From: Vombatus ursinus
Lineage: Eukaryota > Chordata > Mammalia > Diprotodontia > Vombatidae
DNA length: 64,000 nucleotides
Direction of reading: 5' to 3'
Assembly: GCF_900497805.2 (NCBI RefSeq)
Contig: NW_020954556.1
Span: 29,159,671 to 29,223,670 of the forward strand
Below are positions 46,541-58,249 of the stretch, in pieces. Both the position numbers and the translations under genes were made by a program. Under the pieces are notes generated by a model. The model was not told the DNA's origin, searched no databases, and worked only from the letters and a program-made list of their open reading frames with translations. Within the stretch, counting starts at the first letter, position 1. Each line of letters opens with the position of its first letter.

Positions 46541-49500
46541 AATAGTTGGGGGGTAGGGCACAGCCAAGATGGGTGACTGAATCAGCTGCAGTAGTAGCAG
46601 CTTCTGTAGCTCTCAGCCAACATATGATTAGGTGGTTGGACAACTGGTTAGAAGGAGATTATAGGGGTCCCTTTGCTGGCACTGGATGCAGAATTCTATT
46701 GCATTGCCCATACTCAGATCTAGGTTGCAATCCTGGTTCAGAGTCCCAGAGTGAGAAGGAGGACTAGCACACCAGAGATTGAGACTGCAGGGTAGTGAAA
46801 ACCCTGGTCACAGTTGTAGGATGGTCACTCACAGAGCAGAACACAGGCCAGGAGAGTAGTAAACACACCTCTCCTTAGACTATAGCATCTTGGAAGGACT
46901 GAAAATTTATAGATCCCCAGACCTTGTTTTGGAAACAGCTATACAAAAAGCCTGAAGTTTGGAACTGTGACCCCTTCACCTTGGGAGCAAAGCCCAACTT
47001 TAACATAAAGTGAAAAATCATGAAATAGATTGGAAAAAAAATGAGCAAATGACAACAACAACAACCAAAAAAAAAACCTGAAAAAGTTACTATGGTGACA
47101 GGGAAGATCAAAACACAAACTCAGAGAATGACAACAAAGTCAAAACACCTACATTCAGGTCTTTAAAGAAAAATATGAATTGGTCTCAGGCCCCAAAAGA
47201 ATTGCTGGAAGAGCTTAAAAGGGATTTTAAAAATCAAATGAGAGAGGTAGAGGAAAAATTAAGAAAAGAAATGAGAGTGATGCAAGAAAGTCATGAAAAA
47301 AGAGTCAACAGCTTGGTAAAGGAGACACAAAAAATACTGAAGGAAATAACACCTTAAAAACAGAATAGGCCAAATGGTAAAAGAGGCACAGAAATCCACT
47401 GAAAAGAACTCCTTAAAAAGCAGAATTGGCCACTTGGAAAAAAATGTACAAAAAATTCACTGAAGAAAAGAAATCCTTACAAAGCAAAATTGGCCAAATA
47501 CAAAAGCTCACTGAAGAAAATAATTCCTTAAAAATTAGAATTGGGCAAGTGGAAGCTAATGACTCCCTGAGATATCAGGAAACAATAAAACAAAGTTAAG
47601 AAAATGAAAAAATAGAAGAAAATGTAAAATATCAGAAAAAAACTGACCTAGAAAATAGATTGAGGAGAGATAATTTAAGAATTATTTGACAACATGAAAG
47701 TCATGATCAAAGAAAGAGCCTGGATATCATCTTTCAAGAAAATATCAAGGAAAACTGCCTCAATATCTTTGATCCAGAAAGGATAATAGAAATGGAAAGA
47801 ATCTGCTGATTACCTCCTAAAAGAGATCCCAAAATGAAAACTCCCAGGAATATTATAGCCAAATTCCAGAGCTCTCAGGTCAGACAGAAAATACTTTATG
47901 CAGCCAAAAAGAAACAATTCAAATATCATGGAGCCACTGTCATGATCACACAAGATTTAGCAGTTTCCACATTGAAGGAGAGGAGGTAAAATATGATATT
48001 CCAGAGGTCAAAGGAGCTAAGATTACAACCAAGAATCACCTACCCAGCAAAACTGAATCTAATCCTTCAGGGGAAAATAGATGTTTAATGAAATAGAGGC
48101 CTTTTAAGCATTCCTGATAGAGAGACCAGCTACGAATAGAAAATTTGACATTCAAATGCAAGATTCAAGAGAAGCATAAAAAGGTAAACATGAACAAGTA
48201 TCATAAGGGACTCAATAAAATTAAACTATTTACCTTCCTATATGGGAAAATGATACATGTAGCTCCTAAGAACTTTATCGTTATTAGGGCAGTTAAAAGA
48301 GTTTACACAGACAGAGGGCATGAGTGTGGGTTGATTATGTTGTAATGATCTCCAGAAAAGTGAAGAAGGAAGAAAGAAGGATGCAGTAGTAGAAGGGGGA
48401 AAGGAGAGGTAGAATAGGGAAAATTTTCTTACATAAAAGAGGGGCACAAGGAAAAGCTTTTACAATGGAGGGGAAAATGGGAGGGAGGAAGGCAATACTT
48501 GAACCTCACTCTCATCAGAATTGGCTCAAAGAAGGAAGAATATATATCCAAATAATTGTATATAGAAATATAACTTACCCAATAAGGAAATGGGGGGGGA
48601 AGGAGATAAGAAAGAAAGGGGGGGATGACAGATTAATGGAGGCAGTGATTAGAAGCAAAACAGACTTTTGAGGAGGGGGAAGGATAAAAAGAGAAAGAGG
48701 AAGAAGCAGAAGATGGATGGAGGAAAATGCACAGTAATCATAACTGTGAATGTGAATGGGATGAACTCATCCATAAAATGGAAGCAGGTAGAATGGATGA
48801 GAAACCAGAATCAAAAAATATGTTATTTATAAGAGACATGCTTGAGACAGAAAGATACATACAGAGTTAAAACTAAAGGCCAGAGCAGAATCTAACATGC
48901 TTCAGCTGAATTAAAAAAAAAAAAAAAGTCAGGGGTAGCAGTCATGATCTCAGATAAAAGAAAAACAAAAAGAGACCCAATTAAAGGAGATAATCAGGGA
49001 AACTACATTTTTCTAAAAAAGTACCATAGACAATGAAATAATATTTTAAAAATTTACAGCAAATTTCTCGATAAAGATCTGATTTCTCAAATATATACTG
49101 AGTATAGAACTAAGTCAAATTTATTAAAAAAAAAAAGCCATTCCCCAAATGATAAATGGTCAAAGGATATGAATAGGCAGTTTTCAGAAGAAGAAATCAA
49201 AGCTATCTCTAGCCATATGAAAAAATGCTCTAAATCACTATTCATTAGAGGAATGCAAATTAAAATAACTCTGAGGTACCACCTCACACCTATCAGAAAT
49301 GACAAATGCTAGAGGGGATGAGGGGAAAACATTAATGAACTGTTGGTAGAGTTGTGAACTGCTCCAAACATTCTGTAAAACAATTTGGAACTATGCTCAA
49401 AGGGCTACGAAACTGTGTATACCCTTTGACCCAGCAATATTACTACTAGGTCTGTATCCCAAAGAGATCAAAGGAAAGGGGAAAGGATCTATATGTACAA

Positions 49501-50135
49501 AAATATTTATAGTAGTTCTTTTTGTAGTGACAAAGAATTGGAAATCAAGGGGATGCTTATCAGTTGGAGAATGACTAAACAAGTTGTGGTATATGATTGT
49601 GATGGAGTACTATTGTGCTGTGGGAAATAACAATGTAGAGTGGTTTCAGAAAAACATGGCAAGATCTATATGAACTGATTCAAAGTGAAGAGAGAAGAAC
49701 CAGGAGATCATTGTATATAGTAATAGCAAGGTTGTAATGATGATCAACTGGGAAAGACTTAGCTACATAGTGAAGTGAATAGAACTAGGAGAGCATTGTG
49801 CATAGTAACAGCAATGTTGTTAGATGAAGAACTGTGAATGACTTAGCTAATTCTCAGCAATACAATGATCTAAGACAACCACAAAGGACTAATGATGAAG
49901 CATATCATCTGCCTCCAGAGAAGAATTGATATTGTTTTAATACAGACTGAAGCATTCTATTTTTTACTCTTTCATTTTTTCTTTTATTAGAATCTTCTTG
50001 TACAAAATGACTAATATGGAAATGTTTTACATAATTTCACATGTATAGCCTTTATCTGTCTCAGGGAGGAGGGAGAGGAGGGAAGAAAGGATAGAATTTG
50101 GAACTCCAAACTTTAAATAAAAATGTTAAAAAAAA
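46540..50135 (+). mobile_element. L1 LINE with 5' and 3' ends but deleted ORF2
   Basis: Starts near 46545 (cagccaagatgggtgactga), then 5' UTR, ORF1 (about 47115-48170: MNWSQAPKELLEELKRDF at 47175, coiled coil, C-terminal SRLQPRITYPAKLNL-like part near 48020), inter-ORF region, ORF2 start at about 48735 (NVNGMNSS), endonuclease to about 49045 (GVAVMISDK). The sequence then jumps to the ORF2 C-terminal third (about 49048-49700) and the 3' UTR with A tail to 50135. Most of the endonuclease and all of RT are absent. Many stops. Non-autonomous. Confidence 0.82.
47115..48170 (+). pseudogene. L1 ORF1 relic
   Basis: Begins before MNWSQAPKELLEELKRDFKN (frame 47175-47357), followed by repeated coiled-coil modules (KNSLKSRIGHLEK-like, three times between 47360 and 47560) and the C-terminal domain. 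Interrupted by several stops and shifts. Homologous to the ORF1 at 30893-31975 on the other strand. Confidence 0.75.
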
Positions 50136-50695
50136 ATGTGACTATGATTAACTATAGCCCTGTCTGAAGACACATTTTGATAAGATACTGAAATATAGAA
50201 GTCACTGATTATAGACAAGTCACTGAAATAGATGTCACTGAAATCTAACCTTTTGTTATTATTTCTTTCGTATTTTAAAAATAATCAAGTGAAAGTTGAA
50301 GGATGAAATAAATAATTCACTACATATAACCAATTGGTTTTTATCTTAACTGCAAAGATGATTAGTGGCTCCTATTAAGGATTCATTAGTCAGTTGTGAT
50401 GATCTTACCTATCATACATGTTATGAATTTCTCTTGCTTAGTTTGCCCTATAACTTCTGGAATTATGATCCCACTATTCCATCAACTAAAGGGAAATTTT
50501 CAAAGGGAAAAAATAGTACACTGTAAAGCACAAAAGTTTCTCTGTGTGGAAAACTCAGAATCTTGCTTCTAACATTTATGTCCAAATGACAAACTTTCCC
50601 AAAGCAGAAGTAGCTTGTACTATACTTTTAGATAGCATTGAACATGCCTTCTGTATTTACTGTTAGTTTTGAGTTAGAAAATGGTATGAATTCTT
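50136..50695. other. unclassified stretch
   Basis: AT-rich DNA without recognised gene or repeat. Confidence 0.5.
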
Positions 50696-50696
50696 T

Positions 50697-51166
50697 TTTT
50701 ATTAACTTATTTATTTTTAGTTTTCAACATTCACTTCCATAAGCTTTTTAAAATTTTATTAATTTATTTTTTAGTTTTCAACATTCACCTCCATAAGCTT
50801 TTGAGTTTTAAATTTTCTGGGGCAGCTAGGTGGTGCAGTAGATAGAGCACCAGCCCTGAAGTCAGGAGGACCTGAGTTCAAATCCAGCCTCAGACCAAAT
50901 ACTTAACACTTACTAGCTGTGTGACCCTGGGCAAGTCACTTAACCCCAATTGCCTAAAAAAACAAAAAGAGTTTTAAATTTTCTCCCCCTCCCTCTCCAA
51001 GATGGCGTGCCATTTGATATAGGCTCTACACATACATTCCTATTAAACATATTTTCACATTAGTCATGTTGTAAATAAAAATTAGAACCAATGCGAGGAA
51101 CCATGAGAAGAAGAAACAAAACAAAACAGAAGAAAGAAAAAGAGCAAATAGTATACTTTGATCTAC
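50697..51166 (-). mobile_element. L1 3' UTR with duplicated 3' terminus and SINE
   Basis: Antisense L1 3' UTR (ccaagatggcgtgccatttg, acattcctattaaacatatt, caaaacaaaacagaagaaag). The terminal motif tagttttcaacattcac occurs twice (50719 and 50772), so a short terminal duplication or a second truncated insertion is present. A SINE sits at 50819-50968. Confidence 0.8.
50819..50968 (+). mobile_element. Short marsupial SINE with target duplication
   Basis: Full copy, ggggcagctaggtggtgcag to aattgcctaaaaaaac. Flanked by GAGTTTTAAATTTTCT at 50803-50818 and 50969-50984 (16/16). Confidence 0.95.
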
Positions 51167-51475
51167 ATTCTCCTGCTAGGAATATACCCCAAGGAAGTCA
51201 AAGACAGAAAGAAAGATCCCACATATGCCAAAAAAAAAGTCATAGCAGTACTTTTTGTGGTAGCTAAGAACTGGAAACAAAGTAGGTACCCATTGATTGG
51301 AGAATAGCTAAATAAGGTGTGGTACATAAATGTAATGGAATACTACTGTGCCATAAGAAACAAAGAACTCAGAAAAACACGGGAAGATTTATGTGCACTG
51401 ATGCAAAGTGAAGTAAGTAAAAACAGGAAAAGGAGATACACGATGACTAGAAAATGTAAATAGAAATAACAATAA
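51167..51475 (+). mobile_element. L1 ORF2 C-terminal fragment
   Basis: aggaatataccccaaggaag, actttttgtggtagctaaga, aatgtaatggaatactactg and gatgcaaagtgaagtaa are the conserved end of L1 ORF2, in an older subfamily than the flanks. Confidence 0.8.
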
Positions 51476-51790
51476 AATGAAACTAAATACTTCAATCATT
51501 CAATGCATTTGCATTTTTCTAATGAATAGTGATTTAGAGCATTTTTTCACATAGCTAGAGATAGTTTTGATTTCTTCTTCTAAACACTGCCTTTTTATAT
51601 CCTTTGACCATTTATCATTTGGGGAATGGATTTTTTTATAAATTTGACTTAGTTCTATACTCAGTAAATATTTGAGAAATGAGGTCTTTATCAGAGAAAC
51701 TTGCTGTAAATTTTTTTAATATTATTTCATTTGTTGGGTCTGAGCTGAATTTTTTCTGAAAAGAACTTGTTATGGGCAGGATGCCATTAA
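51476..51790 (-). mobile_element. L1 ORF2 fragment
   Basis: Antisense match to the same ORF2 interval seen in sense at 49050-49260: tctaatgaatagtgatttag, cctttgaccatttatcattt, gacttagttctatactcag. Confidence 0.8.
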
Positions 51791-52669
51791 AATAGAGGCC
51801 TTGAATAAGTGTACTGTAGACTTCTGATTCATTCATTCAACATATATTTATTTACCACTTCTTTGATAAAAGGCACTATAAAAACAAAAAAGTATAACAT
51901 ATGTAACCTAGATCAGGATCTGGCCCTTCTTAAGGATAACCATGGAATACAAACACCTTCCTTAGTAGGTCATGAAATTCGTGAAGCCTTCTGGGATTGT
52001 TCAAGGAGAGTTTGAGAAGAAAAACACTGGAAAGAGGAGGAAGTGACAGAGTCTGGTATGTATACACATCCTTTATTTTAGGAACACATAAGAGATGCTG
52101 GTAAACAGGTACTCTGGTTCTTTCATTTAGAGAGATTAAGACAAATAGCTAATAGTGTGACTGGTACAGTGTTTGATCACGATGAGGTGCTGTGGTGCCG
52201 AAAAGACCTGATTCAGTGAGACTACCACTCAGAGACATTCTCCTTCCCCTATGAACCGTGAAGGAAGCCTCTGTATTAACGGTACCCTCTCTGGTGTCTG
52301 AGCAGGAAAAAAGCCATTTTCTGCTTGTGCAGTCAGAGGTGTTTAGCCATAGCTGCTATACTTCCATTAAACTGTGCTAGCTGGCTCTTCCTGCTTTCCC
52401 TCCCTTCCTTGCATTTTCTCTCCATATCTTTTTTGCCACTGAATATAATATTTTTAGACTTAAAAAAAAAGGAAATTAGCATGTTAACCTTTGTGTTATA
52501 TGGATGACAGAAGTTGGTCAATAAAAAAGCAAGTCTGAATAATGAGGCAGAATCATCCAAGGCCTACTGTGGATGCAAGCCTTTGGATAAGAAGTATCTG
52601 AATAATGGACTGTCCCTGGGAATTCACAAACCTAATAATGCTACAATACAAAATGGAGGGAGAGTTGTT
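51791..52669. other. unclassified stretch, possible LTR material
   Basis: No gene. A tcctttattttagg motif (reverse-strand AATAAA) near 52070 and the GC-richer 52150-52400 part might be old LTR, but no ends or duplication could be defined. Confidence 0.35.
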
Positions 52670-53682
52670 GCTTGACTTTTTGTTCACAGATGATTATGCA
52701 CTCAATGCAGCCTCTGAGGCTGAGATGTAACAAAGTATGGATTGATTCTCTGCAGCTTGTGCTAATTTTGCCCTGACAATTAACACCAAGAAAACAGAGG
52801 TCCTCCACCAGCCAGTGCCATACCATCTGTACATGGAATCATTGGTCACAATAAGTGGAGAAATTTTGAATGCTGTGGATAAATTCACTTACCTTGGCAG
52901 CATGCTTTCTGAGGATATCCACATAGATGATGAGTTTGACACATGCATTGCCAGAGCTAGTTCAGTGTTTGGGAAGTTCTGAAGGAAAGTGTGGAAGAAA
53001 AGATGTATTAGGCTTCCTACCAAACTGGAGGTCTACAGAGCCATTGTGCTGACTTCACTGTTGCATGCCTGTGAAATCTGGACAGTCTAGCAGCGCCATG
53101 CCAGGAAACTGAATCACTTCCATTTGGCTTATCTCAGGAAGATTCTGAAGATCACCTAGCAAGATAAGATACCAGACACTGAGTTGAATTGCCAAGCACT
53201 TAAACTCTACTTCAGAAAGTGCAACTCAGATGGGCTGGCCATATTGTTCAAATGCCAAATGTAGGTTTGCCTAGAAGACTATCTTATGGAGAACTCACAC
53301 AAGGCAAGTGTTCACATAAAGGTCAGAAGAAGTGATACAAGCACACTCTCAAGGCCTCTCTGAAGAACTTTGGAATCAATTGTGAGACATGGGAGACCCT
53401 GGCCCAGGACAGCTCAGTAGGGTATGCCTACATAAAAGAAGGCACTGTGCTTTACAAGCAAAACAAAATTGTAGTAGCTCAAAAGAAATGTGAGACGTGA
53501 GAATTTAGAGATATCTCCGTTCCAAATATTCATATGGACTATTTGTGCCCAATCTGTGGTAGAGCCTTCTGACCTCATATTGGTCTGATCAGCCACAGTC
53601 AGACACACTGTACCTTGACCATGACATAGCGATGTCATCTTGGTCCTCTTCAAGCATAAAGGACAACAACCAACCAGTGCTA
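52670..53682 (+). mobile_element. RTE-1-type LINE, 3' half
   Basis: Begins in the RT active-site region (FTDDYALNAAS at about 52678-52712), then FALTINTKKTEVLHQPV, DKFTYLGSMLSEDIHIDDEF, the C-terminal RKLNHFHLAYLRKILKIT-like part (53105-53155) and the 3' end tcttggtcctcttcaagcat (53638). Collinear with the minus-strand copy at 18438-19390. Some stops and shifts. 5' truncated. Confidence 0.88.
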
Positions 53683-53820
53683 CAACAGATTTCTAAGCCA
53701 GTCAAAGTGATAACCAGGAGAAACAAAAGAAGACAGACAGACATAGAGAAAGACTCAAAGATAGAGACAAGGACAGAGAGAGATAAATAATCTGAAGCTG
53801 TCATCCCCCTAGACTAGTGC
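53683..53820. other. purine-rich stretch
   Basis: GA-rich low-complexity DNA between the RTE end and the possible LTR. Confidence 0.5.
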
Positions 53821-54540
53821 TGTTAGTGAACCAAAATCCAGGATGTAGGGGAAAAAAGAGAGAGGCTCATCACACAGGCTCTGCTTCAGGTCTTTTTGCA
53901 GCTTTTATTCTAGCTAGAGAGACAGAATACAAGGTCAGCATATGACAAGTTTTATGTGAGTGGTACAGACGCTAAGTGATTTGAAAATTCAGAGGATGGA
54001 AAGACCATTTGTATTTAGGCAATATCCTTGTGGTCCTGAAGAGGGGAAAGCTTGCACTTACTTTTCTCGTGATATCAGAGCCACATTAAGAGAACAAAGT
54101 CAGCTCCCCATCTTCATATTTCCCTGTTCTTGTTGAACATACTAGTGAGGAGGACATCATGAAAAGCTTGAACATTCTATCTCTGTCCTTAGGACAATAC
54201 TTAGTATAACCTGACTTTTGGGTCCTACTCACAAGACATGGCCTTGTAAGCAGGGAGGATCTAAGGAGCTTCCTGAAGGCCTGGAGAGTAGGTTTTCCCC
54301 AAGATTCCTCCCAAGTTCCAGTGACCCTGGATTTTACCTGGGACAGATTACTCAGACTGCCCTAGACTTTGGACTTGAAGGAGCCTGTGGGAAGAAGAAG
54401 GAAAAATCATACCAAGGAGGAGGATACTAAGAACCACATGACTGCTGAGAGGAGCCAGTATGATCAGAATGATGGTCCAGATGATGGGGACAATTAGGGC
54501 ATAATCTATAGACTGGGTGAATTTTGCATTGCTAATCAAA
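53821..54540 (-). mobile_element. Possible ERV 3' end (env membrane segment plus LTR)
   Basis: The left edge TGTTAGTGAACC and a reverse-strand AATAAA at about 53906-53911 fit the R/U5 of an LTR. To the right the minus strand encodes a hydrophobic membrane-like segment (IVPIIWTIILIILAPL) as in env tails. Neither boundary repeat nor other retroviral motif is visible, so class and extent are uncertain. If real, it is a broken fossil. Confidence 0.3.
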
Positions 54541-55889
54541 TATGAACCAAGAGAAGAAATGGTGACACCCTATTATCTTACCACCATCTCCTCCATCTCC
54601 ACACCAAGGAAGACCAAGTTTCCTTGGTGCTAGCTCTACTTTCTTACTTTGCTCTACTTTCTGCTCCTTATTGTCCAATTTGGCTATTTGAAAAGGAAAG
54701 CTAGGTATTTGAGAACACTTTCTTTTCTGAATATTGGCCTTTATTTTATTGAATCTTTAAAATATAATTAAAAAAAACTATTAGCCAACAAAACTGTAAG
54801 CTGTTTGATGTACTTTGCTTGATGTGCTGTTATATAGCTAAGATAAGAGAGAGAAGGAAAGTTTGCCTTTTGGATATGAGAAATTTTTTTGTTCGTCTGG
54901 AGCTGGTTTGAGGGCTTGAGCCAAGAGAAGCAAAACAGAAGGACTGGTATTAGGCTTTCATAAGCATCATATAAATAACCAGGAACAAATATGGGCATAT
55001 ATCATCAGACCTGACTTTTCTTTCTTCTGGAAAAGGGATCAGAAGCTCAAAGAATCTTCAGGGTAGGAGTGAACAGGCAGTCTGTTAGGTTTAGACAGCT
55101 CATCATTTTTTGTATATTTCTCCTGGCATTTTTAAAAGACTAGCATTCATGAGGAAAGTATATATGAGAACTCCACATGTACATTGGAGTCTAGCATAGA
55201 GAATTCCTAATGAGCATAAGTGATTGGCAAAATGAAATACCTAATCAACCCAGCAACAGTAGTAGAACTAATCCCATTCAGGAGCTCCCCCAGGTGTTTA
55301 GATTATTAAATACAAACTTGAGAATGATGCCCCTTAAAAGTCATATAATTCCAGATGATAATTTCTTCTAGAGCTAGTTTTAAGTAATGTTAAGCATTCC
55401 ATGGTAGGCATTTCTCTAATTATATAGGATACACAACCTAAAAATGTACATAATGGCTTAAATCCCTGTAGGATTTCTATATGTATGTTGTGCTTTCTTG
55501 GTTGGAAGTGTCACTGAAATTTTATTTTTATATACAGAAGGCTAAGGTGATCTGATGACTTTTAAAATTACATAATTTTTTTTTTCTTATTATAAACTTA
55601 ACAACCATCAACCAACAAAAATATGCCAATATATGAGGAAGAACAAAAAGAGTGTTGTATGTGAGACTATGAACTCTACTACATAGTTTGTTTTTTAAAA
55701 GTATATCAAATTAATAAAGTATAACAAAATTATCCTATTTGTGCTCCCTTTGGAATTTTTTTTTGTTTTATTATGTGTATTTTGTTAGTTTTATTGATGT
55801 TATTTTCCTTTTTTGGTCTCTATCAGTGGCTTTGATTTCTAATTTTGAATGGGATTTTGAAAACATAGCATATAGTAGAAGCTCAATAG
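54541..55889. other. unclassified stretch
   Basis: AT-rich, no gene. The part 55590-55760 (taacaaccatcaaccaacaa onwards) resembles 14655-14735 and may be a LINE 3' end of unknown family. Confidence 0.4.
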
Positions 55890-56150
55890 ATATTTGTGGA
55901 ATGAAGGAATAATAACAACTCACACATATCACTTTACAATTTAGAAAGTGCTTTCCTGACAACAACCCTGTGAGGTAAGTAGTTTAAGTATTATTCCTGC
56001 TTCTGCCCCCTATTTTACAAACTAGGAAAAAGCCTCCAAAAGGCTAAGAAACCTGATTCAGATCACACACCTAATTGTAGCAGAGCAGTAGTAGAGATCA
56101 GGTAGTCTGATTTTTGACTCAACTGATTTTCCCCTATATCTCATTGCCTA
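55890..56150 (+). mobile_element. MIR/THER1-type SINE
   Basis: acaatttagaaagtgctttc, aaccctgtgaggtaagtag and ttacaaactaggaaa, in the same order as the copy at 60780-60985. Confidence 0.75.
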
Positions 56151-56516
56151 CAAGTAAATTAATTGATTTAACGAATGAAAAAGTCTCTTATAGGAGACTA
56201 AGTTATCACATAGATAAAGCCAGATGAAAATATTGAGTTTTTTGTGAGAGTTGTTTTTAATAGTCGAAAGAAATAGAGAAAAGATTTCCTTTTCAAACAT
56301 TTTAATATACATATTTGAATATAAAACCTTGTAGACTATACATATATGTCAGTCTTATACTACATATATATGTACATATGTACGTACACTAGACTTAAAG
56401 ACTTCTAGATGATATATAAGGTTCAGAAATATATATTATGAAAACTTTCTTTGAGAAGAAAATTAGGAAGCATTCCAATGACATGTTTAGTACTAAATAA
56501 CATCACAAGAAATGAA

Positions 56517-56518
<2 letters not shown>

Positions 56519-56547
<29 letters not shown>

Positions 56548-56549
56548 TT
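56519..56549 (+). repeat. (ATT)n microsatellite
   Basis: About ten ATT units. Confidence 0.95.
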
Positions 56550-56634
56550 TTACAGATAGGAATAACTGATTACTGGTGTGGCAATCATTTCCAATTTAGC
56601 TTTCTATGTAGAGTCCCATCACCAACTTTTTTTG

Positions 56635-56792
56635 GTTTTTTTTTTTTTTTGCTTTTTGGTGAGGCAATCAGGATTGAATGACTTGCTCACGGTCACACAG
56701 CTTGTAAGTGTCAAGTGTCTGAGGTCGGATTTGAACGTAGGTCCTCCCGACTCCAAGGCCAGAGCTCTGTCCACTGCGCCATCTAGCTGCCC
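56635..56792 (-). mobile_element. Short marsupial SINE
   Basis: Antisense copy, T tract to gccatctagctgccc, with several CpG still present. Confidence 0.93.
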
Positions 56793-57110
56793 TCATATCT
56801 CCATCTTTTTAAAGCAAAGATTAAAATCAATATAAAATGAGAAGGAAAAAAATATGTACGTGCCATTGACACAACTCCAACCTAACCATTTATTGATGGT
56901 GAAAAATGAAATAGATTTTTAAAAAGACATCAACATAAACTGTTATCATACCCTACAAAAGCTTAACTGATATAAATCAGTCACCACAATAAAGAGATCA
57001 GAAGAGCCTAGAAACAGCCTTAACCAGTAAATACTTGATCTGCTTTCTAAGAGGAGAGAAATGCAAAGGCAACATCAGATTACAGCATAAACTCATTTGT
57101 AAGATCTTAT

Positions 57111-57402
57111 GGCTAGGTATATTGTACCTGCAATCCCTGCTACTGAGGAGGCTACAGCTGACAGATCTCTTGACCTCAGTAATTCAGAGCTGCAGAGGAG
57201 TAAGTTGATCACATGCATGCACTAAATCCAGCATCAATGTGGTAAGCCTCTGGGGGAGGGGAGCACCAGGTTACTTAAAGAGGGGTGAATAGGCTCAGTT
57301 CAAAGCCAGAGCAGGTCAAAACTCCTGTGCTCATCATTAGTGGGACAGGGCCTATGCTTCTAGCCTAGGTGATATAGGGATATCCAGTCTTTAAAAAAAA
57401 AA
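57111..57402 (+). pseudogene. RN7SL (pseudogene): 7SL (SRP) RNA retrocopy with A tail
   Basis: Near full-length copy (about 282 nt plus A10) of signal recognition particle RNA. Visible in order: the 5' domain (cctgcaatccctgctactga, ggaggctacagctg), the S domain (ccagcatcaatgtggtaagc, gggagcaccaggttacttaa, gaggggtgaataggctcagt, ggagcaggtcaaaactcctg-like text, tcatcattagtgggac) and the 3' Alu-domain end (tagcctaggtgatatagg, atccagtct). The 5' end keeps only weak ggctaggtat similarity and diverged promoter boxes. Substitutions and the A tail show an L1-mediated pseudogene rather than the active gene. Confidence 0.9.
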
Positions 57403-57514
57403 TTTCATGGAAGAGGATGGTTGAAAATGCTGAGCAATAAAAGAAAAATAGCAGGATACACTTAAAAAAAAAAAGTTTAAAGAAAACTTGACAGTAGAAC
57501 CAGACAATCTAAAT

Positions 57515-57706
57515 CAGTGGTGTCAAACTCAAATAGAAAGGAGGCCAGTAAACCACAGATAAGGATCCCTGCTGGCTGCATACTGACTTAGAAAACCTAA
57601 TACTATCTATGTTCTGTCACATTTTTATTTATTTTGTTAAATATTTTCCAATTATATTTTAAGCTAGTTCCCCATGAGTATTGTCAGCTGCATATTTGAC
57701 ACCTCT
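57515..57706 (-). mobile_element. hAT-like MITE with 8-bp target duplication, copy 2
   Basis: A 192-bp element with inverted ends CAGTGGTGTCAAA and (reverse) AGAGGTGTCAAA, flanked by ATCTAAAT at 57507-57514 and 57707-57714. The 8-bp duplication and CAGTGG-type terminus are hAT traits. The body matches the copies at 39190 and 61545 in reverse complement. No coding capacity. Confidence 0.88.
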
Positions 57707-57719
57707 ATCTAAATCATAC

Positions 57720-58074
57720 CAAGGACATTTAAGGGTATAACCTGAAAGAGAACAAGTAGATTTTTAAAAATGGGAAAGTTCTATAAAGATTTTTGTATAA
57801 CAAACTTTTTTGTCTATCAGTGACAGTGGAGCCACTACAGTCATTTGGGCTCTAATGTCTCAGTCCCTGATATGTGATACAAAAGGAAGTAAAAATGACA
57901 CTAAAGGAAGCAAAGATGTGATGAGAAGCTGTACTAGATCAAGTAAGTAAACACTGAAGAGGATCGTTGTTAGAGGCAACACTATTTTGTGAATGTTAAG
58001 GGATAAACTTTCAAGGTATCTGAAAAGTATGTAGCATCAAATGCTTTGGAAAAAATCTCAGATTTTCTGTTCAA
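57720..58074. other. unclassified stretch
   Basis: No gene or named repeat. Confidence 0.5.
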
Positions 58075-58249
58075 CAAATAAGGTGACTTGGAGAATATTA
58101 ATGACTACCAGCCCATATGCTTACTTTCCCCTCTTGATGAAATTTTAAACAGAATAATCTACCCCATGTATCAAGAGCATCTTAGATGAAGTTATGAGAA
58201 AGAGTAGGCTTTCATAAATGATATTTGTCAGAGAAACAGAATTTACACC

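Noticed and set aside
57111-57392. Functional 7SL gene
   Set aside because: Many substitutions, weak 5' promoter region and an encoded A tail indicate a retrocopy.
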